18,979 nt of DNA from Candidatus Poseidoniaceae archaeon (GCA_029250345.1 JAQXFL010000079.1:1-18979), one strand, 5' to 3'. Positions 7,371-15,535 are shown, counted from the first letter of the stretch. Translations and numbers: made by a program. Notes: a model not told the origin generated them from the sequence alone.

Positions 7371-8768
7371 ATGCGGTGTGTGAACACTATGACGGCGAAT
7401 GGTGTACAAGATGTGCGCTCGTGGGAGCAACCAATTGAGACTGGACAAATGCCAGAAAGCGGCGCTGAATTCGACGCAATTGTCGTCGGAGGCGGCCCTG
7501 GTGGATCCTCCGCAGCAGGATATCTTGCGAAATCCGGCGCTAAGGTTCTGCTCATCGAAAAAGAGGTATGGCCTCGGGACAAGATTTGTGGAGATGCTGT
7601 TGGAGGAAAATCCCTTTCTCACGTGCAAGAACTTGGGGTTAAAGCAGATTTAGAATCAACGCCTCACTTCCGAGTTACTGGAATTATGTTCTCCTCGCCG
7701 AAAGGAAATTCGGTTCGAGTCCCCTTACCCGAAGAAGATGTGCAGCGTTTAGAAGCAGGGTATGCATTACCTCGCGCTCAGTTCGATTCACTCTTATTCA
7801 ACCGCTGCCAAAAGCTCGTCAGAGATGCCGGCGGCTCGGTCATCCAAGGTGGAGAGGTTCGTACCGTCTTGTTCGATGATGGAAAGGGCGGCGAAGATCC
7901 AGGCGAAGGCAGTGGAGATGAACGGCATGCCTCTGGGCTTGTTGTCCGAATCGGCGGCCGAGGTGGTGAAGAACGCACGTTCTACTCGCGTGAACTGGTC
8001 GGTGCCGGCGGATACAGATGCCCTGTCGCACGCTCTGTAGTCGAATCCTCGTACGGCGAGGAAATGGTTGATAGAGACCACTACTGCGGCGGATACCGTG
8101 AATATTGGAGAAACGTCAAGGGATGCGAAGAAAGTTCTGGAGATATTGAAATCCACTTTGTTGACACGGTTATTCCAGGTTATTTTTGGCTGTTCCCCGT
8201 TTCAGAGAACGTAGTTAACGTCGGCATCGGCATGGTGATGGGGTTGATGGATAAGCAGAAGAAGAAACTCAAGGCTCTCCAAGCAGATGTTATTGCTAAT
8301 CACCCTCTGTTCAAAGAACGATTTGCAGACGCCGAAATGGTACCGGGTTCTGCCAAAGGATGGCAATTACCGTTTGGCTCACCGCGCAAAAAAGCTGACC
8401 GTCAACCTCGCCGCTCCAGTATGAACGGAATTCGGTTGGTGGGAGATGCTGCGTCCTTGGTCGACCCGTTCTCGGGAGAAGGCGTAGGGAACGCCTTGGT
8501 CACCGGAGAAATGGCCGCCCGCCATATTCAAGAAAAATTACCGTTTTTGGAATACCAAGATGAGGTTTGGAGGGTTCTCGGCCCAGAACTGAAGAATTCT
8601 TTCCGAATGCAAAAATTAAGTCGCCGTTCATGGTTACTCAACTGGTTTGTTGGTAAGGCCGAAAAGAAACCTGCTCTTCAAGAAATGATGACGGAAATGA
8701 TTGCAAGTAAAGAGGCACAAGAAAATCTTCATTCGCCTTGGTTCATGATGAAAACATTGCTCTTCTGA
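7371..8768 (+). CDS. Geranylgeranyl reductase family FAD protein
   Basis: A flavoprotein of up to 465 aa in the geranylgeranyl reductase family. Archaeal members saturate the isoprenoid chains of ether lipids (digeranylgeranylglycerophospholipid reductase); relatives reduce quinone or other prenyl tails, so the substrate is uncertain. Seen: N-terminal FAD Rossmann motif VVGGGPGGSSAAGYL (about 38-52) with LLIEKE at the end of the second strand, then KICGDAVGGKSL as in the family, a mid-protein FWLFPVSENVVNVGIG, and the second FAD motif LVGDAASLVDPFSGEGVGNA (about 355-375). No membrane helix. The start is uncertain: ATG 7371 follows GGGGTGA immediately, while ATG 7389 or 7449 are in frame and still keep the FAD fold. 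It heads a compact run; the Shine-Dalgarno sequence of the next gene overlaps its TGA. Confidence 0.9.
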   Translation: MRCVNTMTANGVQDVRSWEQPIETGQMPESGAEFDAIVVGGGPGGSSAAGYLAKSGAKVLLIEKEVWPRDKICGDAVGGKSLSHVQELGVKADLESTPHFRVTGIMFSSPKGNSVRVPLPEEDVQRLEAGYALPRAQFDSLLFNRCQKLVRDAGGSVIQGGEVRTVLFDDGKGGEDPGEGSGDERHASGLVVRIGGRGGEERTFYSRELVGAGGYRCPVARSVVESSYGEEMVDRDHYCGGYREYWRNVKGCEESSGDIEIHFVDTVIPGYFWLFPVSENVVNVGIGMVMGLMDKQKKKLKALQADVIANHPLFKERFADAEMVPGSAKGWQLPFGSPRKKADRQPRRSSMNGIRLVGDAASLVDPFSGEGVGNALVTGEMAARHIQEKLPFLEYQDEVWRVLGPELKNSFRMQKLSRRSWLLNWFVGKAEKKPALQEMMTEMIASKEAQENLHSPWFMMKTLLF

Positions 8769-8773
8769 GGTGA
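8767..8773 (+). promoter_or_regulatory. Shine-Dalgarno sequence overlapping the flavoprotein stop
   Basis: GAGGTGA overlaps the TGA at 8766-8768 and lies 5 nt before ATG 8779. It complements the archaeal 16S 3' end and decides that ATG over the in-frame GTG at 8770. The overlap suggests translational coupling. Confidence 0.75.
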
Positions 8774-8778
8774 AAGAA

Positions 8779-9567
8779 ATGGATGCACAACTCAAAGAGA
8801 TTGACGCTGTTTTTCTTGACTTAGACGGAACGATATATTTGGGCGGTGAACTCATCGAAGGGGCACTTGACTTCCTCACTCGTTGCGATGAAAAGGGTGT
8901 GAAGCGATACTTTCTTTCCAATAATTCGAGTCGGTCAGTTAAGCAATATGTGAAAAAATTACAAGCATTTGGAATACCTGCTGAAGAAAATGAGGTATTG
9001 CTTTCAACACACGACCTGCTCTCATGGCTTGGCGCCAACAACATCACGAAAACATGGTTGATTGGTACCGAGGGCATGAGGGAAATGCTGGAAGAAAAAG
9101 GAATTGAAACAAAGAGCCAAGATCCGCAGTATGTTGTTCTTGGATACGACACCGAAATTTCCTACGATAAAATATCCCAAGCCAGTATATTCATGCACGC
9201 TGGCGTACCCTTGGTTGCAAGCCATCCAGACATGGTATGCCCGTCTCCTGACGGAGGATTACCTGATGTTGGAGCTTACTTGGCCATGCTCAAGGTAACG
9301 ACCGGTGTTGATCCGGAACACATCTCGGGAAAACCAAACGCTGGTATGATTCTCCACAAAATCGAGGCCTTAGGCCTCGACCCATCTCGATGTGCCATGG
9401 TTGGCGACCGGTTGTATACCGACCTCGCAATGGCGACTCGGGCCGGTTGTGTCGGCGTCTTGGTTCTATCAGGAGAAGCGACTATGGACGATGTCAACGG
9501 GCTTGAACAAGGCGCAGAACAGCAGCCAACTGTTATCGTCAAGAGCGTGGACGAACTGTTGCGGTGA
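8779..9567 (+). CDS. HAD superfamily IIA phosphatase (NagD-like)
   Basis: A 262-aa cytoplasmic phosphatase of the HAD family, subclass IIA (NagD, p-nitrophenylphosphatase, phosphoglycolate phosphatase relatives). All catalytic motifs are visible: motif I DLDGT with nucleophile Asp14 and acid Asp16, motif II SNNSSR at 47-52, motif III Lys185 in SGKPNAGM, and motif IV GDRLYTD at 209-215 supplying the Mg-binding acids. A C2-type cap lies between motifs II and III. Length is normal for the subfamily. The start at ATG 8779 is fixed by GAGGTGA. The physiological substrate (nucleotide, sugar phosphate, phosphoglycolate or glycerol phosphate) cannot be read from sequence. The neighbouring lipid-reductase-like gene makes a glycerophosphate or prenyl-phosphate link imaginable but unsupported. 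Confidence 0.93.
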   Translation: MDAQLKEIDAVFLDLDGTIYLGGELIEGALDFLTRCDEKGVKRYFLSNNSSRSVKQYVKKLQAFGIPAEENEVLLSTHDLLSWLGANNITKTWLIGTEGMREMLEEKGIETKSQDPQYVVLGYDTEISYDKISQASIFMHAGVPLVASHPDMVCPSPDGGLPDVGAYLAMLKVTTGVDPEHISGKPNAGMILHKIEALGLDPSRCAMVGDRLYTDLAMATRAGCVGVLVLSGEATMDDVNGLEQGAEQQPTVIVKSVDELLR

Positions 9568-9568
9568 T
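9563..9568 (+). promoter_or_regulatory. Shine-Dalgarno sequence of the NERD gene
   Basis: GGTGAT overlaps the TGA stop of the HAD gene (9565-9567) and lies 7 nt before ATG 9576. It supports that start and coupling to the gene before it. Confidence 0.65.
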
Positions 9569-9575
9569 GTGATTT

Positions 9576-10499
9576 ATGTCGTTTAAGGTCCGATGGAATT
9601 GGTGGCGTTCCCGCCGCTTGAAGCATCCACCGGATGACATCCACCGTGCAGGCGAATTGGCTGAAATGAGATTGTGTAAACTCTCAAGAGCAGCCGGCCG
9701 AGAAAACGGTTGGAAAATCTATGAATCTGTGCGGATTCCTGACCCAGATGGTGGCCGTCGAGAAATTGACATGGTTGTTATTGGTGGAAATACAATGCTG
9801 GTTGTCGAACAAAAGCACTGGGCAGGCTCATTTGTCATCACCGATGAGCATCATTTTGTTCAGAACAGAAACAACGGTACGCAACATAACCACGACGGTG
9901 TAGCAGACCGAATCGCCCGTAAAGCGAGAATTCTTACCGCCCTTCACGACAAACGGCTGGAGCCACCTGCTTCAGCGCATACTGATGAGCCGTTGGATGT
10001 TGACGTCATCGTTGCAATGACGCATCAGCGGCTCGATTGGCCTGAAATTCCTGACAATTTAGCGGCCAAAATGGTCGATGAGGCGGGTTTCATCAAAATC
10101 TTGGAAACGACCGCTCCGGGAGACATGAATCCGGACTTAGTCGAGACACTTGAAGGATTCAACACTTGGGATGAAGTCCACTTGCACGGTGGCCTCATGC
10201 TCAAAGGAGATGTTTACGCATTAGGCCTGAATGAAAAACTACGCTCATGGTTCACAACCCGTAATGAGAAAGTAGAAGCGGTTGCGATGCATCAACGTTC
10301 CTTGTTTTCTCTGTTTTCAAACAATCCGAGTGAAGTCACACTGAAGACCGGCGGCAAGAACATTGTCGCAAAAATTCCCTATGGCTTGAAACTCGAAATG
10401 CATGTTGTCGGGGAAAAATCTCCACGCAAGGTGGATTGGGCCAACATAACTCACATCAATGTCTCAAAACCACCTGCTTCATGGGCAAAGAACATCTGA
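9576..10499 (+). CDS. NERD-domain protein, putative nuclease
   Basis: A 307-aa protein with an N-terminal NERD (nuclease-related) domain at about residues 22-125. The restriction-endonuclease-like pattern is intact: Glu27 in HRAGELAE, Asp65 in RREIDMVVIGG and the E-x-K pair Glu78/Lys80 in LVVEQKHWAGSF, which matches the usual IEVKxxxG. The remainder (about 130-307) is less familiar: an alpha/beta segment with VDVIVAMTHQRLDW and a possible small beta domain near 250-297. The N-terminal 20 residues are basic and Trp-rich. No transmembrane segment. Known NERD proteins range from predicted DNA nucleases to accessory modules of helicases and kinases; here it stands alone, in a metabolic run rather than beside restriction or helicase genes, so a defence role is not supported by context. 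The fold is seen; nuclease activity is inferred from the intact residues. Confidence 0.85.
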   Translation: MSFKVRWNWWRSRRLKHPPDDIHRAGELAEMRLCKLSRAAGRENGWKIYESVRIPDPDGGRREIDMVVIGGNTMLVVEQKHWAGSFVITDEHHFVQNRNNGTQHNHDGVADRIARKARILTALHDKRLEPPASAHTDEPLDVDVIVAMTHQRLDWPEIPDNLAAKMVDEAGFIKILETTAPGDMNPDLVETLEGFNTWDEVHLHGGLMLKGDVYALGLNEKLRSWFTTRNEKVEAVAMHQRSLFSLFSNNPSEVTLKTGGKNIVAKIPYGLKLEMHVVGEKSPRKVDWANITHINVSKPPASWAKNI

Positions 10500-10516
10500 C
10501 TTCATCACGAGGTTTG

Positions 10517-10828
10517 ATGAGGGTTGCTTTAGCGGCTAAGAACATGGCAGAAGCATGGATTGAGGCGATTGGACTCTTGGCCGGAATCATAGGAATCATC
10601 GCGTGGATTCCACAAATTATCCAAGTCTGGGTACACAAACGGCACGATGGAATCTCATTGGCTACCTTTGGCGTTGTATCCTTTGCACTCGGACTATGGC
10701 TGCTCTATGGCATCTTGGTGGACTCTTTTGCCATGATTGCTGCTAACATCATGACGCTCACCGTGATTGGTGCCGTCATTGTCGGCGTCTACCGCGTTCG
10801 CAAAAGCGAAGCCAAAGCTCAGTTGTAA
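10517..10828 (+). CDS. SemiSWEET-like PQ-loop membrane transporter
   Basis: A protein of about 103 aa with three hydrophobic helices (roughly residues 13-33, 46-66 and 70-92) and a PQ motif in helix 1 (AWIPQIIQVWVHKRHDGIS), the hallmark of SemiSWEET/MtN3-type half-transporters that dimerise to move sugars. After helix 1, the KRHDGISLATFGV stretch is family-typical. The open frame reaches upstream to 10436 inside the NERD gene, but those residues are hydrophilic and not family-like. I chose ATG 10517, with GAGG 4 nt upstream; ATG 10544, giving 94 aa, is equally possible and closer to family length. Its stop overlaps the convergent glutamine synthetase stop by 10 bp. The substrate is a guess from family; some SemiSWEETs move sucrose or glucose. 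Confidence 0.8.
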   Translation: MRVALAAKNMAEAWIEAIGLLAGIIGIIAWIPQIIQVWVHKRHDGISLATFGVVSFALGLWLLYGILVDSFAMIAANIMTLTVIGAVIVGVYRVRKSEAKAQL

Positions 10829-11832
10829 GATGCTTTCGTGGTCGAAATAATCACTGCACCAATCTTGTATGGGTCACCGTTCGATGCTGGTCGGCGATCT
10901 TCAAGACGCCCAACCCAGCCGTCTTCAGGAACGGTTACTGGGATTCGAATTGATGCCCCGCGGTCTGAAACGCCGTACGAGAATTGATCAATCGATTGAG
11001 TCTCATGAAGGCCTGTAAGGCGTTGGTCGTTGTATTCGCCATAGACTTCCATGTGCTTCTTGATGTTCTTGCCAAATTCTTCACAAATCTTGGTGAAGAG
11101 CTCTTCGCCACCTTCATCTCGCATTTTTCCATCTGAGAAGTTCGCATGCATACCAGAGCCGTTCCAGTCACCTTTGACTGGTTTTGGATGGTATTCAATG
11201 TAACATCCATAGCTTTCGGTAAGGCGGTCGAGAAGATATCGTGCAACCCAAAGTTCATCTCCAGCTTTCTTAGCACCCTTGGCAAATATTTGGAACTCCC
11301 ATTGCCCACATGCCACTTCTTGATTGATTCCTTCAAAGTTTATTCCAGCATCAAGGCAAAGATCTGCGTGTTCTTCGACGAGAGAACGCCCGTGTGTATT
11401 CCTGCCACCGACTGAACAATAGTACATTCCTTGGGGGCCTGGGAATCCACCAACTGGGAATCCAAGAGGGAGTTGTGTTTCTGTGTCCATGATGAAATAT
11501 TCTTGTTCAAATCCGAACCAAAAATCTTCATCGTCGTCTTCAATAGTAGCTCTTCCGTTGCTTGAGTGGGGCGTACCATCAGCATTCATAACCTCGCACA
11601 TGACGAGAAAACCGTTGAATCGCTGTGGATCGGGATAGATAGCAACAGGTTTGAGAAGGCAGTCTGAGGAGTTTCCTTCAGCTTGGCGAGTTGATGACCC
11701 GTCAAAGTTCCACATTGGACATTCTTCGAGTGTTCCTGTGAAATCTTTCTTCACGAGCGTCTTGCTTCGCATGTTTTGAGTTGGGAAATATCCGTCGAGC
11801 CAAATATACTCTAGTTTTGCTTTGTCCATCAT
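10819..11832 (-). CDS. glnA: Glutamine synthetase, type II (eukaryote-like)
   Basis: A 337-aa enzyme that makes glutamine from glutamate, ammonia and ATP, the main ammonium-assimilation step. The short length and motifs place it in GSII, the class of eukaryotes and some bacteria, rather than the 440-470-aa GSI usual in Euryarchaeota. Seen: beta-grasp N-terminus with WLDGYFPTQNMRSKT and WNFDGSSTRQAEGNSSD; metal/glutamate site GFEQEYF near 107-113; GSGMHANFS (225-233); DRGASIRIP (290-298, usually NRGAS); and EDRRPASNGDPY (311-322). The GSI adenylylation tyrosine is not expected in this class. The frame runs to a GTG at 11841; GGGGTGAT just upstream of ATG 11832 and ATG 11829 acts better as a Shine-Dalgarno sequence than as a start, so either ATG is likely. 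It is divergent from an HTH-CBS regulator that may control it. Confidence 0.95.
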   Translation of the reverse strand: MMDKAKLEYIWLDGYFPTQNMRSKTLVKKDFTGTLEECPMWNFDGSSTRQAEGNSSDCLLKPVAIYPDPQRFNGFLVMCEVMNADGTPHSSNGRATIEDDDEDFWFGFEQEYFIMDTETQLPLGFPVGGFPGPQGMYYCSVGGRNTHGRSLVEEHADLCLDAGINFEGINQEVACGQWEFQIFAKGAKKAGDELWVARYLLDRLTESYGCYIEYHPKPVKGDWNGSGMHANFSDGKMRDEGGEELFTKICEEFGKNIKKHMEVYGEYNDQRLTGLHETQSIDQFSYGVSDRGASIRIPVTVPEDGWVGRLEDRRPASNGDPYKIGAVIISTTKASYN

Positions 11833-11888
11833 AGGTATCACCCCGTTGCCTGTCGAGACGGTATATCAAACATACGCTCAATGATTGT

Positions 11889-11940
11889 CGTTTTTTATTT
11901 ATCAAATGAATCTAAAGTAGTAATTATGTTAATCAAATGA
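11889..11940. promoter_or_regulatory. Likely glnA promoter with repeated ATCAAATGA sites
   Basis: On the minus strand ATAAATAAAAAAC (about 11889-11901) is a good TATA-like element, about 57-70 bp before the glnA start. Immediately upstream of it, at the BRE position, is one copy of ATCAAATGA (plus-strand 11901-11909). A second exact copy is at 11932-11940, 31 bp apart or about three helical turns on the same face. A partial copy (ATCAAA) is at 11865-11870. Together they look like repeat operators able to block TFB/TBP binding at glnA. Confidence 0.45.
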
Positions 11941-12071
11941 CGATAAAGGGATTTTCGAGGTTCGTCGGTCTTTACTCATATGTTCGCTGACTTTATGCTT
12001 CCATAGACATTTGAACAAGACGATGGTTCATGCAAATTTAGAGGGTTTTACCTCCGCCGACCGGTGAACTC

Positions 12072-12656
12072 ATGTCCTCGGGCAATCAGGACAGGATAAT
12101 GGAAATCCCAACGGGAGGTTATCTGCGTCAATGGCGTAAGTCATTGGGCCTTACACAATCGATGTTGGCTGAACGCTCGGGACTCACGCAATCGGTTATC
12201 GCGAAAGTTGAGAATGAAGTCGTTGATCCAAGGGTTTCCACTTTGCGAAAAATGGTTCGTGCGCTCAAAAGGGAAGAAAGTCCGGGTAAGGCGCACACTG
12301 TTGGAGACATTATGGTCAGTGAGATTACGACGCTGGCCCAAACGGACACAGTCCAGTCATCCATCGACAAGATGGTCACTGGAGGTATCAGCCATCTGCC
12401 CGTGTTAAATTCGGATGGTTCGGTCATCGGTTTGGTTTCTGAATCGAGTCTGTTGAAAGAAAACGTATCGAAAAACGCTCTTGTTGAGGAAGTGATGAGA
12501 GTTGATTTCACATTGATTGATGCCGAAGTTTCCATTGGTGAAGCTCGGAGACTGTTGGATGGTTCTGAACTCTTGCTGGTGAGTCAGCGAGGCGAATTGG
12601 TCGGACTTGTCAGCAGAATCGATATGATTCGTGCACTAAGAAAGGGCGGCGCTTAG
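12072..12656 (+). CDS. XRE-family HTH regulator with two CBS domains
   Basis: A 194-aa predicted transcription regulator. Residues about 17-65 form an XRE/Cro-type helix-turn-helix (LRQWRKSLGLTQSMLAERSG, then QSVIAKVENEVVDP). CBS1 is at about 76-128 (VGDIMVSEITTLAQTDTV to ISHLPVLNSDGSVIGLVS) and CBS2 at about 137-190, ending LVGLVSRIDMIRAL. CBS pairs bind adenine nucleotides or S-adenosylmethionine, so this protein can couple energy or nucleotide state to transcription; the HTH-CBS fusion is a well-known archaeal architecture. ATG 12072 has GGTGA 4 nt upstream; ATG 12099 (MEIPTGGYLRQWRK) is a plausible shorter start that fits the usual family N-terminus. It is divergent from glnA with 239 bp between starts, suggesting autoregulation and glnA control; this is inference. 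It ends 2 bp from the convergent hydrolase stop. Confidence 0.9.
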   Translation: MSSGNQDRIMEIPTGGYLRQWRKSLGLTQSMLAERSGLTQSVIAKVENEVVDPRVSTLRKMVRALKREESPGKAHTVGDIMVSEITTLAQTDTVQSSIDKMVTGGISHLPVLNSDGSVIGLVSESSLLKENVSKNALVEEVMRVDFTLIDAEVSIGEARRLLDGSELLLVSQRGELVGLVSRIDMIRALRKGGA

Positions 12657-12658
12657 AA

Positions 12659-14437
12659 CTAATTATTGGCGGCATCTTCCCCTTGCGGCGTGATGAGCGT
12701 CATACTTCCGTCTCGGACGATTTGATGTACAGTCAATGTCCCTCCATTCACAGTCACTGGGCAAAGAATACCGCATGCCGGAGCCAAGTAATCCTCTCCA
12801 GTCTCAGTAAGAACAAGTCGGATACCGTGCCCTGCTGGAAGGATGGCGTCAATAGCTTGGAACTCCATCAGCATCGTTAGGCTTTGGCCGGGAAGAACTG
12901 TTGTTGGGTCGCTTCCACCACGGTAGTACCGTATGTCCATTGTAGCGTGACCGAGTCGTAGGCCGGTTTCAGCATCCTGCATTTCTGCAAAAACTTGTCC
13001 GCCGTCCATTGCCGCTGTCACGTCGAGGTGAAGTGTAAACAAACCAGAAAGATGGGCGTCTTGTTCTTCAAACAGCGCAGGGCAATCGAAAGTTACACCT
13101 GACAATCCTCCGCCACCAACACTTGCTCCAGCAACGCGCTGGCCCGTTTGAGAACAATCTGCTAGGGGCTGTGCAATAGGTTGTGCATCAAGTGGGGGCC
13201 AGGTTGATTCTATTCTCCATTCGCCGTCGTTGCGCTGGATTTGTGCATGGAGTTCTGGCTTCTCACCAACCCCTTTGAGGTAATATTCGAACCATTCAAA
13301 GAGGTCTTGAGCCCAGTCCCAGCGCGTCATGTTTTGAATGGCTTCTCCGCCGTAACCGCTGTCTTGGGCGTTGTGTTTCGACCATTGGTCTGGATAATTG
13401 TGCTCCCACTGACCCAACATGCCGCGAACTTCGAAGCCTCCGTCAACAAACATCTGATAGCCAGGGAAAACTTGGTGTGGATCGACGTTCCAATCTTGCA
13501 TCCCCTGTACCCAGTAAACGCTGCCGTTGTAATTTTCGAAGGCTTTGGTCAGGTGTTCCCGTTCATCGTAATAGTTCGACATATAGGGGTCGAGTTCACC
13601 AGCGCCGTAGGTTACAGGTCCGGCAAAGAATCCCTCGATAATGTCCGGGCAAATGTTGTCAAAGTCGTCTTCGTTGTAGTCGACGGTGCTGCTGAAATAA
13701 TTCATGTGCATAACTTGGCTTCGCGCTTCAGCACTGCCGTTTTTGTAAAGAAGTGGGTGGAGCCCGGTTGTCCCGGAAATCGGCACAATTGTTGCGAGGT
13801 GTTCGCTGCCGAGTGCCGCCGCTTCCCATTGTGTGGCCCCTTCGTAGGATTTACCGTAAAGTCCGACTTTTCCATTGGACCAATTTTGTGTTCCGAGCCA
13901 TTCGACTGCTTGATGAATACCCCAACCCTCACCTTCACCTCGATAATCGAAACAACCCGACGATTCTTCCGTGCCAAATACCGATACTTGAGCAAAGGCG
14001 TAGCCGTGAGGAATGTAATTGTCGTAAATGAATTCGCCACGGCCAGCTCCAACAACATAGGTAGCGCCGGATTCATCTCCAGGTTGGCCGAACGAAAAGT
14101 AGGGGCTTACTACGGCGATAACCGGGACCTTTTCGCCAAGTTCGGTGTTTGATGGTAACCAGTAAGACAGGTGGATGTTGGAAGTGGCTGGGCCCGTCTC
14201 CCAAACACCTGAAGTATCGACTTCAAACGTTGCTTCCTGAACTTGGAGAGCGGTGTAAGGCCCTGGCTCAAGAACGTAAGAGTAACTGTCCGTCCAGTTC
14301 CAATCCAGTGTATGCCGTTCCCATTCCGAGGGGTAGCCGGTTGATACTGATGGGTCGTCTTGTGACGAATCGCTACCAAAACATCCCGAAAGTGGACCGA
14401 GGAGGACCAGCATGGACAGGAATACTGCGATTCGCAT
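12659..14437 (-). CDS. Secreted lipoprotein hydrolase, CocE/NonD (S15) family
   Basis: A 592-aa exported alpha/beta hydrolase. The N-terminus is a lipoprotein signal: MRIAV, a hydrophobic core, then LSGC with Cys19, followed by a Ser/Asp-rich linker, so it probably sits on the outer face of the membrane. The catalytic domain carries the X-Pro dipeptidyl-peptidase/cocaine-esterase nucleophile motif GKSYEG with Ser197, and likely triad partners Asp315 (GMQDWNVDP) and His346 (GQWEHNYP). The C-terminal part (about 420-585) matches the jelly-roll domain (LSGLFTLHLDVTA, GHGIRLVLTETG). Family activities include acyl-amino acid, ester and X-Pro peptide cleavage; substrate unknown. The frame is open to 14572, but ATG 14437 is the only start that puts the signal peptide at the N-terminus and avoids overlapping the SDR gene. 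Fits a heterotroph degrading dissolved organic matter. Confidence 0.92.
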   Translation of the reverse strand: MRIAVFLSMLVLLGPLSGCFGSDSSQDDPSVSTGYPSEWERHTLDWNWTDSYSYVLEPGPYTALQVQEATFEVDTSGVWETGPATSNIHLSYWLPSNTELGEKVPVIAVVSPYFSFGQPGDESGATYVVGAGRGEFIYDNYIPHGYAFAQVSVFGTEESSGCFDYRGEGEGWGIHQAVEWLGTQNWSNGKVGLYGKSYEGATQWEAAALGSEHLATIVPISGTTGLHPLLYKNGSAEARSQVMHMNYFSSTVDYNEDDFDNICPDIIEGFFAGPVTYGAGELDPYMSNYYDEREHLTKAFENYNGSVYWVQGMQDWNVDPHQVFPGYQMFVDGGFEVRGMLGQWEHNYPDQWSKHNAQDSGYGGEAIQNMTRWDWAQDLFEWFEYYLKGVGEKPELHAQIQRNDGEWRIESTWPPLDAQPIAQPLADCSQTGQRVAGASVGGGGLSGVTFDCPALFEEQDAHLSGLFTLHLDVTAAMDGGQVFAEMQDAETGLRLGHATMDIRYYRGGSDPTTVLPGQSLTMLMEFQAIDAILPAGHGIRLVLTETGEDYLAPACGILCPVTVNGGTLTVHQIVRDGSMTLITPQGEDAANN

Positions 14438-14518
14438 GGTTGTGCCAAGCAGGGGTTTGCCATCAATGTGATGTTTGATTGACGGCATCAATGAAGAGGT
14501 GGGTGCGCATCGCAAACC

Positions 14519-15535
14519 ATGGTCGTCTTGGTAACCGGCGCAGCTGGATTCATTGGTTCTCATGTTGTTCATCGTTTATTGGACGAAGGAAACGCTGTTC
14601 GTGCGACTGTTCGTAACCTTAAGAACGCTCAATTCCTCGAATCGTTTAGCAAAAATGACCGCTCATCTCTCGAAATTATTCAAATGGATCTGCTTGAGAG
14701 TGATTCTGTCTGGGCTGCTGTTGATGGATGCGACACGATTATCCATTGTGCTGCAAGCCTAATGGTGGGTGTTAAAGATGCTCAGAGAGATGTTGTAGAC
14801 CCATCGGTAACAGGCACGCTAAACTTGTGTGAGGCTGTTCGTCGAAATGAGTCGGTACACACCATCATCCACACATCATCTGTAGCGGCTATTCGTCGAA
14901 CTGAATACGAAAACGGCCAAACTTTTACTTCGGAAGATTGGTGTGATGACGCAACTTTGAAGTCGAATCCATACGGATTGGCGAAGGCCGAAGCAGAACG
15001 AAAAATGCGTGCATTTGTTGATGATTGTCACCGTTCAGGAAGAAAGGTAAGATTGGTTACTCTTCACCCATCCATCGTTTTCGGTCCAGTGTTCCATGAG
15101 CGCCACACACGAGGTTCAATGGCTTATCTCAAACATTTCAGGGGCAAATTACCGTTTGTGCTTAACGCCCACCTCAATTTCGTCGATGTTCGGGATGTTG
15201 CAGAAGCACACGTTCGTGCGATAAAATACGGTGAAGATGGGGGGCGATATATTCTCCACAAAACCGGATTATGGATGAATGAATTAGGCACGAAGTTGAG
15301 AGCGGTTCTGCCAGAGCGGAAATGGCCTGTTGCCCGGCTGCCGACCGCTTTTGCAATTCTTATGGCCGCATTCCACCCGAAGTTAACGGTACAACAGGTG
15401 CGTTCAAACACCGGCCGACATGTCAATTATGACATCCAGGACACAGAGAAAATGCTTGAGATGAACTTGCTCAGTGTCGAGGAAACGCTTGCAGATTCGA
15501 TGAAATCACTCGAGGAGTTAAGCCGTAAGGTATGA
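14519..15535 (+). CDS. Extended SDR, NAD(P)-dependent epimerase/dehydratase family
   Basis: A 338-aa cytoplasmic oxidoreductase or epimerase of the extended short-chain dehydrogenase/reductase family. The dinucleotide motif TGAAGFIGSH is at 6-15, almost at the N-terminus, which supports ATG 14519. The downstream catalytic residues are Ser119-Ser121 (HTSSVAA) and Tyr152/Lys156 in NPYGLAKAEAE. HPSIVFGP (183-190) is the usual substrate-side strand. The general look is of the dihydroflavonol reductase, 3-beta-HSD or cinnamoyl-CoA reductase-like subgroup rather than UDP-sugar epimerases, but substrate is not readable. It is followed without a gap by the OMP decarboxylase frame, whose preferred ATG is 24 bp downstream, so the two are probably co-transcribed. 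It is divergent from the CocE-type hydrolase with 81 bp between starts. Confidence 0.9.
   Translation: MVVLVTGAAGFIGSHVVHRLLDEGNAVRATVRNLKNAQFLESFSKNDRSSLEIIQMDLLESDSVWAAVDGCDTIIHCAASLMVGVKDAQRDVVDPSVTGTLNLCEAVRRNESVHTIIHTSSVAAIRRTEYENGQTFTSEDWCDDATLKSNPYGLAKAEAERKMRAFVDDCHRSGRKVRLVTLHPSIVFGPVFHERHTRGSMAYLKHFRGKLPFVLNAHLNFVDVRDVAEAHVRAIKYGEDGGRYILHKTGLWMNELGTKLRAVLPERKWPVARLPTAFAILMAAFHPKLTVQQVRSNTGRHVNYDIQDTEKMLEMNLLSVEETLADSMKSLEELSRKV

Noticed and set aside
7371..10828. Defence island including the NERD protein
   Set aside because: The neighbours are a lipid-reductase-like flavoprotein, a HAD phosphatase and a sugar transporter; no restriction, toxin, helicase or mobile genes are present.
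12036..12055. Attenuator hairpin GAGG...CCTC before the HTH-CBS gene
   Set aside because: The stem is only 4 bp and could form by chance; no T-run or alternative stem was seen.
13241..14152. A 303-codon open frame on the plus strand
   Set aside because: It lies wholly antisense to the CocE/NonD hydrolase, which has a signal peptide and intact catalytic motifs; the antisense product has no recognisable domain.
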